From Nocardioides campestrisoli (GTDB lineage Bacteria > Actinomycetota > Actinomycetes > Propionibacteriales > Nocardioidaceae): a stretch of 64,000 nucleotides of DNA. Shown here piece after piece: positions 1 to 6,890 of the stretch. Below the pieces are notes generated by a model. The model had not been told where the DNA came from. It saw only the letters and a list, made by a program, of their open reading frames with translations, and did no database searches. The stretch lies in contig NZ_CP061768.1 in the NCBI RefSeq assembly GCF_013624435.2, positions 2,200,001-2,264,000 of the forward strand. Direction: 5' to 3'. The number at the start of each line of letters is the position of its first letter. Positions within the stretch are counted from its first letter, which is position 1. The position numbers and the translations under genes are program-made.

Positions 1-806
1 ATCTTCGCCTTCGACTCGGCGTTCATCCGCTCGCGCTTGCGTCGCCGCTCGTCGGTCTCCCGCTGCTCCAGGTAGGCCTTCCAGCCCATGTTGTAGACGT
101 CGATGGTGGCGCGGTTGGCGTCCAGGTGGAGCACCTTGTTGACCGTCTGCTCGAGCAGCGCGTTGTCGTGACTGATCACGATCAACCCGCCCTTGAAGGA
201 CTTCAGGAACTCGCGCAGCCACACGATGGAGTCGGCGTCGAGGTGGTTGGTCGGCTCGTCGAGGATCAGCGTCTCGGCGCCGGAGAACAGGATCCGCGCG
301 AGCTCCACCCGTCGGCGCTGACCGCCGCTGAGGGTACGCAGCGGCTGGCGCAGCAGGCGCTCCTCGATGCCCAGGCTCTGCGCGATCTGGGCGGCCTCGG
401 ACTCCGCGGCGTACCCACCGCCGGCGTGCAGCTCACTGTCCGCGCGGCTGTAGCGGCGCATCGCCTTCTCGCGCACCCGCTCGTCGTCGGAGCCCATCTG
501 CTCCTCGGCCTGACGGAGCCGGCGGACGACGTCGTCCAGACCGCGGGCCGACAGGATCCGGTCGCGCGCGAGCACCTCGGGGTCGCCGGTGCGGGGGTCC
601 TGGGGCAGGTACCCCACCTCGCCCGTGCTCAGCACGCTCCCCGAGGCGGGCTGCGCCTCGCCGGAGAGCACCTTGGTGAGAGTGGTCTTGCCGGCCCCGT
701 TGCGTCCGACGAGTCCGACCTTGTCGCCGGCCGCTACTCGGAACGTGACGTCCTCCATGAGGAGGCGGGCGCCGGCGCGCACTTCGAGGTGTTGGGCTGT
801 GATCAT
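1..806 (-). CDS. ABC-F family ATP-binding protein (3' end outside window)
   Basis: Cytosolic twin-ATPase protein of the ABC-F type, a family that acts on ribosomes (translation factors or antibiotic-target protection) and has no membrane domain. Only the first 268 residues are present. Walker A GRNGAGKTT lies at residues 34-42, the signature LSGGQ near 159-163 and the Walker B region LILDEPTNHLD near 180-190, followed by the charged inter-domain linker rich in Arg and Glu. The second nucleotide-binding domain is cut off at base 1. The ATG at 806 gives the usual MITAxxLEVRAG beginning. A TAGACT box lies 10 nt upstream of the start. The subfamily cannot be fixed without the C-terminal half. Confidence 0.93.
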   Translation of the reverse strand, partial: MITAQHLEVRAGARLLMEDVTFRVAAGDKVGLVGRNGAGKTTLTKVLSGEAQPASGSVLSTGEVGYLPQDPRTGDPEVLARDRILSARGLDDVVRRLRQAEEQMGSDDERVREKAMRRYSRADSELHAGGGYAAESEAAQIAQSLGIEERLLRQPLRTLSGGQRRRVELARILFSGAETLILDEPTNHLDADSIVWLREFLKSFKGGLIVISHDNALLEQTVNKVLHLDANRATIDVYNMGWKAYLEQRETDERRRKRERMNAESKAK

Positions 807-816
807 GAGGGTAGTG

Positions 817-822
817 AGTCTA
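817..822 (-). promoter_or_regulatory. Possible -10 box for the ABC-F gene
   Basis: On the minus strand the sequence TAGACT fits the actinobacterial -10 form TANNNT and lies 10 nt before the ATG at 806. This would give a leader of only a few bases. No convincing -35 element is seen. Confidence 0.35.
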
Positions 823-880
823 CGGAGGAGAGCCGGTTTCCCGTGAGTCGGCGTCGTCGCCCCGCCCAGGAAGGACTCAC

Positions 881-1837
881 ATGCGCTTCAACCCGAAGGC
901 CGACATCCGGCGCGGTTCGGTCCGCGACGCCGGCGGCCGCCGAGGGGGCGGTGGCGCCCCCGCGCGCCTCCCGATGCCCGGCGGGGCCAAGGCCGGCGGC
1001 GGCCTGGGGGCGATCGTGCTGGTGGTGCTGTTCCTCGTGCTCACCCAGTGCGTCGGCGGGACGACAGGCACCGGCGGCGGGACCGCCTTCGACCAGGGAG
1101 GCGGCACCGGCGGGCTGCCGAGCGGACTCGAGTCCCAGAGCGAGCGCTACGACCACTGCAGGACCGGGGCGGACGCCCAGGACGACCCCGACTGCGCGCG
1201 CAAGGCGGTCGCTCTCTCGCTCGAGCGGTACTGGGCGACGACGCTCCCTCGGGAGGCCGGCGTGCCGCTGACCCCCGCCCAGATCAACACCTTCACCGGC
1301 CAGGTCGCGACCGCGTGCGGTCAGGCCTCCGCCCAGGTGGGGCCGTTCTACTGCCCCGCCGACGAGCAGGTCTACCTCGACACCACCTTCTTCGAGGACG
1401 TGCTCGAGGGGCGACTCGGTGGGCAGGGCGGTGACTTCGTGGAGCCCTACGTGCTGGCCCACGAGTACGGCCACCACATCCAGAACCTGATGGGCACGAT
1501 GGGCAAGGTGCGCACCCAGCAGGGACCGGAGAGCGACGCCGTACGGCTGGAGCTCCAGGCCGACTGCTACGCCGGGATGTGGACCCGGGCAGCGGCAGGG
1601 ACCACCGACGACAGCGGCACGGCCATCTTCGCCGAGCTGGACGAGGGCGACATCGCCGAGGCCCTCGACTCCGCCAAGGCCGTGGGCGACGACCGCATCC
1701 AGCAGCGCTCGGGCGGACGGGTGGACCCGGAGGGCTGGACGCACGGTTCCGCGGCCCAGCGGCAGAGCTGGTTCAACGTCGGGTACGACGGAGGCGATCT
1801 GGCCGCCTGCGACACGTTCGCGGCCGACGACCTGTAG
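881..1837 (+). CDS. Neutral zinc metallopeptidase (YpfJ-like), membrane anchored
   Basis: The protein has 318 residues. A Gly/Arg-rich N-terminus is followed by one hydrophobic segment around residues 45-60, then an extracytoplasmic domain. The zinc-binding motif HEYGHH is at residues 194-199, with a downstream LELQADCYAG segment that supplies the third ligand in this family (putative neutral zinc metallopeptidase, YpfJ type). Physiological substrates are not known. The ATG is preceded by AGGAAGGA at a good distance. The gene is divergent from the ABC-F gene and convergent with the lipoprotein gene. Paired cysteines in the mature domain suggest disulfides outside the membrane. Confidence 0.9.
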   Translation: MRFNPKADIRRGSVRDAGGRRGGGGAPARLPMPGGAKAGGGLGAIVLVVLFLVLTQCVGGTTGTGGGTAFDQGGGTGGLPSGLESQSERYDHCRTGADAQDDPDCARKAVALSLERYWATTLPREAGVPLTPAQINTFTGQVATACGQASAQVGPFYCPADEQVYLDTTFFEDVLEGRLGGQGGDFVEPYVLAHEYGHHIQNLMGTMGKVRTQQGPESDAVRLELQADCYAGMWTRAAAGTTDDSGTAIFAELDEGDIAEALDSAKAVGDDRIQQRSGGRVDPEGWTHGSAAQRQSWFNVGYDGGDLAACDTFAADDL

Positions 1838-1852
1838 GCCTCGGCCGACCGG

Positions 1853-2314
1853 TCAGGGCTGCTCGTCCCCCTCGAGGAGCTGCTCGCCGGAGAGGATCCG
1901 GAAGCCCGACGGGTCCGCGGAGTCCATCACCGCCACCACCTGCGCCTCGGCCTCCTCGAAGGAGCACGTGTCCGCCTCCCCCATCAGGACGGTGGGGTCC
2001 CCCGGTCCCTCGGTGTCGACCACCGCCAGGTAGACCCCGGAGTCCCGGCCCACCAGGCAGACCTCCTGCCGGGTGACCGAGTCGACGCGGGCGCGGGAGT
2101 CCTCGTCCCAGCCGAACGCCTCGTTGAGCGCCTCGGCCGACGGCTCCTCCCCCGCCGGCTCGGAGACGTGCAGGACCGAGCGGAACTCGTCCCACAGCTC
2201 GACGTAGGCAGGATCGGGCTGGTTCCCAGCACCCGCGTCGGAGGACTGGTCACCGCACCCGCCCAGCACGAAGGCGCCGAGCAGACAGGTCCCGAGGGTC
2301 AGGGTGCGCAGCAT
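1853..2314 (-). CDS. Small secreted lipoprotein, function unknown
   Basis: The protein has 153 residues. The N-terminus MLRTLTLGTCLLGAFVLGGC is a lipoprotein signal with lipobox LGGC, so the mature protein starts at Cys20 and is anchored on the outer face of the membrane. The mature part is acidic (many Asp and Glu) and carries two further cysteines, in EVCLVG and DTCSFE, that could pair. I recognise no family. An upstream in-frame extension exists, but this ATG is preferred because it gives a clean signal peptide and is placed 7 nt after a TAGGGT -10 box. Confidence 0.7.
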   Translation of the reverse strand: MLRTLTLGTCLLGAFVLGGCGDQSSDAGAGNQPDPAYVELWDEFRSVLHVSEPAGEEPSAEALNEAFGWDEDSRARVDSVTRQEVCLVGRDSGVYLAVVDTEGPGDPTVLMGEADTCSFEEAEAQVVAVMDSADPSGFRILSGEQLLEGDEQP

Positions 2315-2321
2315 GGCGGCG

Positions 2322-2327
2322 ACCCTA
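2322..2327 (-). promoter_or_regulatory. -10 box TAGGGT, leaderless start of the lipoprotein gene
   Basis: TAGGGT on the minus strand is separated by 7 nt from the ATG at 2314. This is the spacing expected when transcription starts at the first base of the start codon. No Shine-Dalgarno sequence is present between them. Confidence 0.6.
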
Positions 2328-2445
2328 GCGGTCGGCGAGGCCTCCGCGGGAGCACCTCGACAGGCGGACACCTCCCGTCGGGGACGCATGGCCGAGCGCC
2401 CTCCGGGGGTACGGCGTAGCCGAGACCCCCGACCCAGGAGAAGCC

Positions 2446-2913
2446 ATGCACCTGACCCAAGTCCCGCTGCGAGTCGCCACCGGCGCCTACATCCTCAACT
2501 CCGGCCTCGGCAAGCTCAACGCCGACGAGGGCACCGCCCAGTACCTGCACGGCGCCGCGGCCGGTGCCTACCCCGCCGCGGTCAAGGACATGGACCCCAA
2601 GGGCTTCACCAACCTGCTGGCCTACGGCGAGATCGCCGTGGGGGCCGCCCTCCTGGCGCCCATGGTGCCGGCGACCGTCGCGGGCGCCGCGCTCACCGGC
2701 TTCGGCTCGGCCCTGGTGGGCATGTACCTGCGGACCCCCGGGATGACGCTCGACGACGGCATCCGCCCCAGCCAGGAGGGCACGGCGGTGGCCAAGGACG
2801 TGTGGCTCGTCGGAGCGGGGCTGACGCTGTTCACGCAGGGCCTCACCGGGATGGCCAAGTCGGGCGTCAAGCGCTCCAAGAAGGCCGTGAAGAAGGCCAA
2901 CCCCCTGACCTGA
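2446..2913 (+). CDS. Small integral membrane protein (DoxX-like)
   Basis: The protein has 155 residues and three to four hydrophobic segments (about residues 8-25, 62-85, 87-105 and 118-137), with a strongly basic C-terminal tail (KSGVKRSKKAVKKAN) that should lie in the cytosol. The N-terminal pattern, with a GLGKLN motif after the first helix, resembles DoxX-like proteins; the function is unknown. GGAG stands 7-10 nt before the ATG. The gene is convergent with the phosphotransferase gene, with only 9 nt between the two stop codons. Confidence 0.6.
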   Translation: MHLTQVPLRVATGAYILNSGLGKLNADEGTAQYLHGAAAGAYPAAVKDMDPKGFTNLLAYGEIAVGAALLAPMVPATVAGAALTGFGSALVGMYLRTPGMTLDDGIRPSQEGTAVAKDVWLVGAGLTLFTQGLTGMAKSGVKRSKKAVKKANPLT

Positions 2914-2922
2914 CGCCTGCGC

Positions 2923-3849
2923 TCAGTCGTGCTGCCGCGGGTCGAGGAGCGCCTCGACCTGCGGCAGCTGACGCTGCATGGCTCGCAGGAACGGCGCCAC
3001 GCTCGGGTGCCGGTACTTGCCGGCGAGCGCCCCCTCGCCCTGGGCCGCTCGCGCCAGCGCCCAGTCGGCCCGGGTGAGCACCGTGTAGATCGAGGACACC
3101 CGGGCACCGAGCTCGACCTGGGCCCGGGAGGCCAAGCCGTCGGGCAACCCGGAGCAGTACGCGACCACCAGCGGCTGGAACGCCTCCCTGGTCGAGAGCG
3201 AGAGATAGCCGAGGTCCGAACCCACCGGACCACGCCCCAACGTCGACCAGTCGACCGCGACCACCTCGTCCTCCTCGTGGCCCAGGAGGTTGCTGGGGAC
3301 GGGATCCCCGTGCTGGGGGACCTGGGGCAGCCGGGCCACCTGCTCCAGCAACGCACGGCGCCGGTGCCACAGGTGGTCGGCGAGGTCCGCCATCGGGGTG
3401 CGCGCCAGCGTCCGCCAGCCCCCTCGGCGCTCCACCTGGGCCAACCGGGCCGCCAGCTGGTCCACCGCCAGCCACGGCGGCGTCCCGAGATCCGCACCGG
3501 CGAACCGGCCGAGCCGACTCGCCAGGAAGAGCCCCGAGCTGGCCGCGTCCTCCACCCGTGCATGGACCAGGGTCACCCCGGCCGCGTCCTCCTCGACCTC
3601 GAGAAGCTCCGGCTCGCGCAGTCCGGGAGTACCGGAGACGACGCCGCTGAGAGCGACGTCCGCGGCCCGTCGCCAGTACGCCGGGTGCGTGCGCAGACCA
3701 GTCTCCGGAGGGTCGTGCGGCGAGGGCGCGACCAGCCGCTTGACGACGACATCACGGTCGCCGACTCGGGCGGCCCACACCCCCAACGTGGACGGGCCGG
3801 CCCCGGGCAGCCGCTGCCACCCCGGTCGGGGTTCCCACATGCGGCTCAT
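2923..3849 (-). CDS. Aminoglycoside phosphotransferase/APH-family kinase-like protein
   Basis: The protein has 308 residues and a kinase-like fold of the APH/choline kinase superfamily. The catalytic loop reads HGDPVPSNLL near residue 205, followed by the metal-binding segment VVAVDWSTLG, where DW replaces the more usual DFE or DWE. The N-terminal lobe carries VVVKRLVAP, whose lysine is the likely ATP-binding residue. The substrate is unknown, and the window has no resistance context. ATG 3849 is followed closely by a second in-frame ATG three codons later, so the start could shift by a few residues. Confidence 0.75.
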   Translation of the reverse strand: MSRMWEPRPGWQRLPGAGPSTLGVWAARVGDRDVVVKRLVAPSPHDPPETGLRTHPAYWRRAADVALSGVVSGTPGLREPELLEVEEDAAGVTLVHARVEDAASSGLFLASRLGRFAGADLGTPPWLAVDQLAARLAQVERRGGWRTLARTPMADLADHLWHRRRALLEQVARLPQVPQHGDPVPSNLLGHEEDEVVAVDWSTLGRGPVGSDLGYLSLSTREAFQPLVVAYCSGLPDGLASRAQVELGARVSSIYTVLTRADWALARAAQGEGALAGKYRHPSVAPFLRAMQRQLPQVEALLDPRQHD

Positions 3850-3870
3850 CCTGGCAGAGGCGGACCCCGC

Positions 3871-4473
3871 TCAGGCGTTCTCGACCTCGACCCGCGCGGC
3901 GCAGGCCCGCTCGACGGCGTCGTCCAGCACCCGCCGGCGCGGGTCAGGCACGTCCAGCCAGTCCCCGACGACCTGTTGCCCGGCGAGCCTGCGATCCTCG
4001 AGCACCTCGGTCACCGCCGCCCGGTCGCCACCCACCACGAGCACGCCTGGGCGCAGGATCCGGGCCGCGTGGTCGGCGGCGGCCTCGTAGGCGATCCTGG
4101 CCTGGTTGTCCCGGCGCCGGGCGAACCGCTGCTGGCTCTGGCCGCCCGCCTTGGTCCGCCCCTGGACGTGGCGCTGCCCGATCTTGTGCTCGACCAGCGT
4201 CCGGCCCTCCAGGCGGGCCACCGCGAAGCCACCCTTGCGGACCAGCAGGACGCCCCAGGCACCGGGCGGGTCGCAGGCCGCGGCGAACGCCTCGGGCTCG
4301 GCGGGGCCGACGTGGCGACACGAGAACGGCAGGCGCGCCCGGAAGGCCGACCCGTCCTCGGCGACGCCGGTCAGGCAGCCGTCGCTCACCGCGAGCGTCA
4401 CCTCGCCGTGGCGGCTGCCGAAGTTGGCCACCCACCGGGAGATCCGCTCCGCGGGCACCGGGACGACAGGCAT
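3871..4473 (-). CDS. acVLRF1-family peptidyl-tRNA hydrolase (Vms1/ANKZF1-like release factor)
   Basis: The protein has 200 residues and matches the actinobacterial VLRF1 group of eRF1-like domains. Its hallmark is the segment KAGGQSQQRFARRRDNQ (about residues 108-124), where the conserved Gln is the presumed peptidyl-tRNA-cleaving residue, as in Vms1/ANKZF1. The family is implicated in releasing chains on stalled 50S subunits; the role here is inferred. The promoter is odd: TAGGGT lies 6 nt before the ATG, and an IS481 element is inserted immediately upstream at 4488. The -10 survives, but everything further upstream is now IS sequence. Confidence 0.8.
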   Translation of the reverse strand: MPVVPVPAERISRWVANFGSRHGEVTLAVSDGCLTGVAEDGSAFRARLPFSCRHVGPAEPEAFAAACDPPGAWGVLLVRKGGFAVARLEGRTLVEHKIGQRHVQGRTKAGGQSQQRFARRRDNQARIAYEAAADHAARILRPGVLVVGGDRAAVTEVLEDRRLAGQQVVGDWLDVPDPRRRVLDDAVERACAARVEVENA

Positions 4474-4479
4474 CCGGTC

Positions 4480-4485
4480 ACCCTA
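4480..4485 (-). promoter_or_regulatory. -10 box TAGGGT of acVLRF1, abutting the IS insertion
   Basis: TAGGGT on the minus strand is 6 nt from the ATG at 4473. It overlaps the CTAG core of the IS target duplication (4482-4487). The -10 survived because it lies within the duplicated target, while the natural -35 side is now over 1.1 kb away. Confidence 0.6.
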
Positions 4486-4487
4486 GT
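4482..4487. repeat. Target site duplication CCTAGT, left of IS copy 1
   Basis: CCTAGT directly precedes the terminal TGTGATG of the element and is repeated exactly after its other end at 5617-5622. It matches the NCTAGN preference known for IS481 elements of Bordetella. Confidence 0.9.
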
Positions 4488-4510
4488 TGTGATGCCCAGG
4501 CACGTTGGTC
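4488..4510 (+). repeat. Left inverted repeat of IS copy 1
   Basis: TGTGATGCCCAG followed by GCACGTTGGTC. It matches the reverse complement of 5594-5616 at 20 of 23 positions. Confidence 0.9.
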
Positions 4511-4610
4511 GAGATCCTGCGACGACACGGTCTGACCTGTAGATGGACGAAGGCCTCCCCGGTGTGGAGTGGAGCTGTCTAGGAACCGCTCCGCCACCGA
4601 GGAGGCTTTC

Positions 4611-5621
4611 GTGTCCCACGCTACCCACACCAACGCTGCTCTGACCCCTCGCGCCCGGCTTCGACTTGCGCGCCTGATCGTCGACCACGGTTGGCCGCCT
4701 GCTCGGGCTGCTGAGCGATACGACGTCTCGTGGCGAACTGCGAGGAAGTGGGCTGATCGGTACCTCGAGGAAGGGCCCGATGGCATGTTCGACAGGTCCT
4801 CGGCGCCCCACCACCAACCGAACCGGACGCCGGCCCCAGTGGTGCGCAAGATCGTGCACTTGCGCTGGAAGCAACGACTCGGCCCGGTCGAGATCGCCGA
4901 CCGACTCGGCATGGCCTCCTCAACCGTGCACGCGGTCCTGGTCCGGTGCCGTATCAACCGACTCACCCACATCGACCGAGCCACGGGCGAACCGGTCCGT
5001 CGCTACGAGCACGAGCAGCCGGGCGACCTGATCCACGTCGACGTCAAGAAGCTCGGGAGGGTCCCTGACGGTGGCGGCTGGCGCTACGTCGGCCGCGAGC
5101 AAGGTCTGAGGAACCGTGCTGCGACCTCAGCCAGGACCGGTCAGCCCAAGAGCAGGTACCGTCAGCCGCTGATCGGCACTTGCTACCTGCACACCGTGAT
5201 CGACGACAACTCCCGAGTCGCCTACGTCGAGGCCCACGACGACGAGACCAAGGAGACCGCGGCGTTGGTGCTGCGCAACGCGGTCGCATGGTTCGCCGAG
5301 CGGGGTGTGACTGTCCATCGGGTGCTCAGCGACAACGGCGGCGCGTACAGATCCTTCCTGTGGCGTGACACGTGCGCCGAACTGGATATCACCCCAAAGC
5401 GCACCCGGCCGTACCGGCCGCAGACCAACGGGAAGATCGAGCGATTCCACCGCACGCTGGTCGAAGGCTGGGCATTCAAGAAGTTCTACAACTCCGAGTC
5501 AGCCCGCCTCGCAGCTCTGCCACCATGGATCCACGAGTACAACCACCACCGGCCCCACTCAGCGATCGGGAAGGCCGCACCCATCACCAGGTTGAACAAC
5601 CTGGCTGGGCATCACACCTAG
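4611..5621 (+). CDS. IS481-family DDE transposase, copy 1
   Basis: The protein has 336 residues. An N-terminal helix-turn-helix region (PPARAAERYDVSWRTARKW) is followed by the integrase core with the acidic residues in LIHVDVKK, VLSDNGGAY and NGKIERFHR, and a C-terminal EYNHHRPHSAIG segment. I chose GTG 4611 because GGAGG stands just upstream, and because the reading frames of the two IS copies diverge upstream of this codon through a 1-bp indel, so any N-terminal extension is not conserved. The TAG stop at 5619-5621 lies outside the element, in the duplicated target sequence. The gene appears intact. Confidence 0.93.
   Translation: MSHATHTNAALTPRARLRLARLIVDHGWPPARAAERYDVSWRTARKWADRYLEEGPDGMFDRSSAPHHQPNRTPAPVVRKIVHLRWKQRLGPVEIADRLGMASSTVHAVLVRCRINRLTHIDRATGEPVRRYEHEQPGDLIHVDVKKLGRVPDGGGWRYVGREQGLRNRAATSARTGQPKSRYRQPLIGTCYLHTVIDDNSRVAYVEAHDDETKETAALVLRNAVAWFAERGVTVHRVLSDNGGAYRSFLWRDTCAELDITPKRTRPYRPQTNGKIERFHRTLVEGWAFKKFYNSESARLAALPPWIHEYNHHRPHSAIGKAAPITRLNNLAGHHT
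5594..5616 (-). repeat. Right inverted repeat of IS copy 1
   Basis: Read on the minus strand, this begins TGTGATGCCCAG and then CCAGGTTGTTC. It encodes the last codons of the transposase, so it is both coding sequence and transposase binding site. Confidence 0.9.
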
Positions 5622-5622
5622 T
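5617..5622. repeat. Target site duplication CCTAGT, right of IS copy 1
   Basis: This is an exact copy of 4482-4487. Its TAG (5619-5621) is in frame with the transposase and ends it. Confidence 0.9.
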
Positions 5623-5643
5623 CGCAGGGGCGTGCCTGCGCGG

Positions 5644-6030
5644 CTACGAGGAGCGGTAGAGCACCCGCAGGTGCTCGACGACCTCGTCGCCGTCGCGCTC
5701 CACCGACGAGGTGACCACGAGCGCCCCGGGGTGTCCCCGGCCGTCCGTGACGATCCCGAGCACCCCCTCCTCCGGGAGCGGCTCACCGGAGGCGGCGTAC
5801 TCCTCGGCGGGGGTGCGCAGGGTGGTCGCCGTGCCGTCCAGCAGCCCCGCCAGCGCGGCGTCCGCCTCGGCGGGGGTGCTGCCCAGGCTCCACACGGGCG
5901 GCGGCACCGAAGCGATCACCGTCGGGCCGAAGTACGACGGCATGTGGGTGAGCTTGGCGTGGAACCGCGCGACGTCCCAGAAGCTCCGGACGAGCTGCTC
6001 CAGGTCGTCCTCGTGCTCGGTGGGCTGCAC
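5644..6030 (-). CDS. ASCH-domain-like protein, short
   Basis: The protein has 128 residues. The motifs FWDVARFHAKL, PPPVWSLGSTPAEADAALAGLL and GEPLPEEG...GIVTDGRGHPGAL follow the order seen in bacterial ASCH proteins, a fold thought to bind RNA or nucleotides. The usual C-terminal acidic segment (FDEVD...EGE type) is missing, and the protein ends soon after in VEHLRVLYRSS. It is the last gene of the suf operon, with 6 nt between the DUF59 gene's stop and this ATG. The stop codon is about 20 bp from the IS element and was not created by it. Its link to Fe-S assembly is only positional. Confidence 0.55.
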   Translation of the reverse strand: MQPTEHEDDLEQLVRSFWDVARFHAKLTHMPSYFGPTVIASVPPPVWSLGSTPAEADAALAGLLDGTATTLRTPAEEYAASGEPLPEEGVLGIVTDGRGHPGALVVTSSVERDGDEVVEHLRVLYRSS

Positions 6031-6036
6031 CGCTCC

Positions 6037-6417
6037 TCAGACGTTGAAGCCGAGGGCGCGCAGCTGCTCGCGACCGTCGTCGGTGATCTTGTCCATCCCC
6101 CACGGCGGCATCCAGACCCAGTTGATCGCCACGTCGTTGACCAGGCCCTCGAGCGCGGAGTTCGTCTGGTCCTGGATCACGTCGGTGAGCGGGCAGGCAG
6201 CCGAGGTGAGCGTCATGTCGATGACGCAGTTGGAGCCCTCGTCCACGTGGACGCCGTAGACCAGGCCGAGGTCGACGACGTTGATCCCGAGCTCGGGGTC
6301 CACCACGTCCTTCATCGCCTCGGTGACGTCCTCGACCGTGGCCGTGGTGCTGCCCCCGGAGGAGGGCTGGAGGTCGACCTCGGGGAGGTCGGAGTGGGCG
6401 GGGTTCTGCGCGTTCAT
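6037..6417 (-). CDS. Metal-sulfur cluster assembly factor (DUF59/MIP18-type, SufT-like)
   Basis: The protein has 126 residues and a DUF59 domain. After a disordered N-terminus (about 28 residues), EDVTEAMKDVVDPELGINVVDLG is the typical family start, followed by MTLTSAACPLTDVI with the conserved cysteine and the C-terminal VWMPPWGMDKITDDGRE. Such proteins help deliver Fe-S clusters to client enzymes. The ATG at 6417 overlaps the sufU stop by 4 nt (ATGA), so translation is probably coupled. Confidence 0.9.
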   Translation of the reverse strand: MNAQNPAHSDLPEVDLQPSSGGSTTATVEDVTEAMKDVVDPELGINVVDLGLVYGVHVDEGSNCVIDMTLTSAACPLTDVIQDQTNSALEGLVNDVAINWVWMPPWGMDKITDDGREQLRALGFNV

Positions 6418-6890
6418 GCTGTCTCCTGCGTGTTGTCGTCGTTGCGGAGCACCTGGGAGGTCGCGTCCTTCCAGGCCATCCAGCCGAGCAGCGCACACTT
6501 CACGCGCGCCGGGAACTTGGCGACACCGGCGAAGGCGATCCCGTCCTCCAGGACCTCCTCGTCCGGCTCGACCTGCCCCTTGCCCTGCATCAGGGCGAGG
6601 AACTCCTCGTGCACGGTCATCGCCTCGTCGACCGTGCGGCCGATGACCAGGTCGGCCATCACCGAGGCGGACGCCTGGGAGATGGAGCACCCCAGGGCGT
6701 CGTAGGAGACGTCGGCGACCTTGCCGTCCTCGAGGTGCACCCGGAGGGTCACCTCGTCCCCACAGGTGGGGTTGACGTGGTGCACCTCCGCCTCGAAGGG
6801 CTCACGCAGTCCGGCGTGCAGCGGGTTCTTGTAGTGGTCCAGGATGATCTCCTGGTAGAGCGAGTCCAGCTCTGCGGACACGTGGATCAC
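6414..6890 (-). CDS. sufU: SufU-type sulfur transfer protein
   Basis: The protein has 158 residues. It accepts persulfide sulfur from SufS for Fe-S assembly on SufBCD. The three zinc/sulfur-ligand cysteines are visible in NPTCGDEV, LGCSIS and VKCALLGW, with the conserved LYQEIILDHYKNP near the N-terminus. I chose GTG 6890, which overlaps the sufS stop as GTGA; a GTG three codons later (6881) is the alternative. The gene is joined to neighbours on both sides by 4-nt overlaps. Confidence 0.92.
   Translation of the reverse strand: MIHVSAELDSLYQEIILDHYKNPLHAGLREPFEAEVHHVNPTCGDEVTLRVHLEDGKVADVSYDALGCSISQASASVMADLVIGRTVDEAMTVHEEFLALMQGKGQVEPDEEVLEDGIAFAGVAKFPARVKCALLGWMAWKDATSQVLRNDDNTQETA

Larger units (their letters stand above)
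4488..5616 (+). mobile_element. IS481-family insertion sequence, copy 1 (1129 bp)
   Basis: The element is bounded by imperfect inverted repeats starting TGTGATGCCCAG at both ends (20 of 23 positions match) and flanked by the 6-bp duplication CCTAGT. It carries one transposase gene. About 123 bp of non-coding DNA separates the left end from the transposase start. The insertion lies between the ASCH-like gene and acVLRF1, both on the minus strand; before insertion these genes were about 170 bp apart, start to stop included. A second copy is at 25463-26592. Both ends are about 95 percent identical between copies, while the middle of the coding region is nearer 83 percent by eye. Confidence 0.93.

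Noticed and set aside
4569..4610. N-terminal extension of the copy 1 transposase from GTG 4569
   Set aside because: A 1-bp indel between the IS copies puts the upstream frames out of register, so this stretch is not conserved as protein.
5644..6030. ASCH-like gene truncated by the IS insertion
   Set aside because: Its stop lies about 20 bp inside the flank, beyond the intact target duplication, so the short C-terminus predates the insertion.
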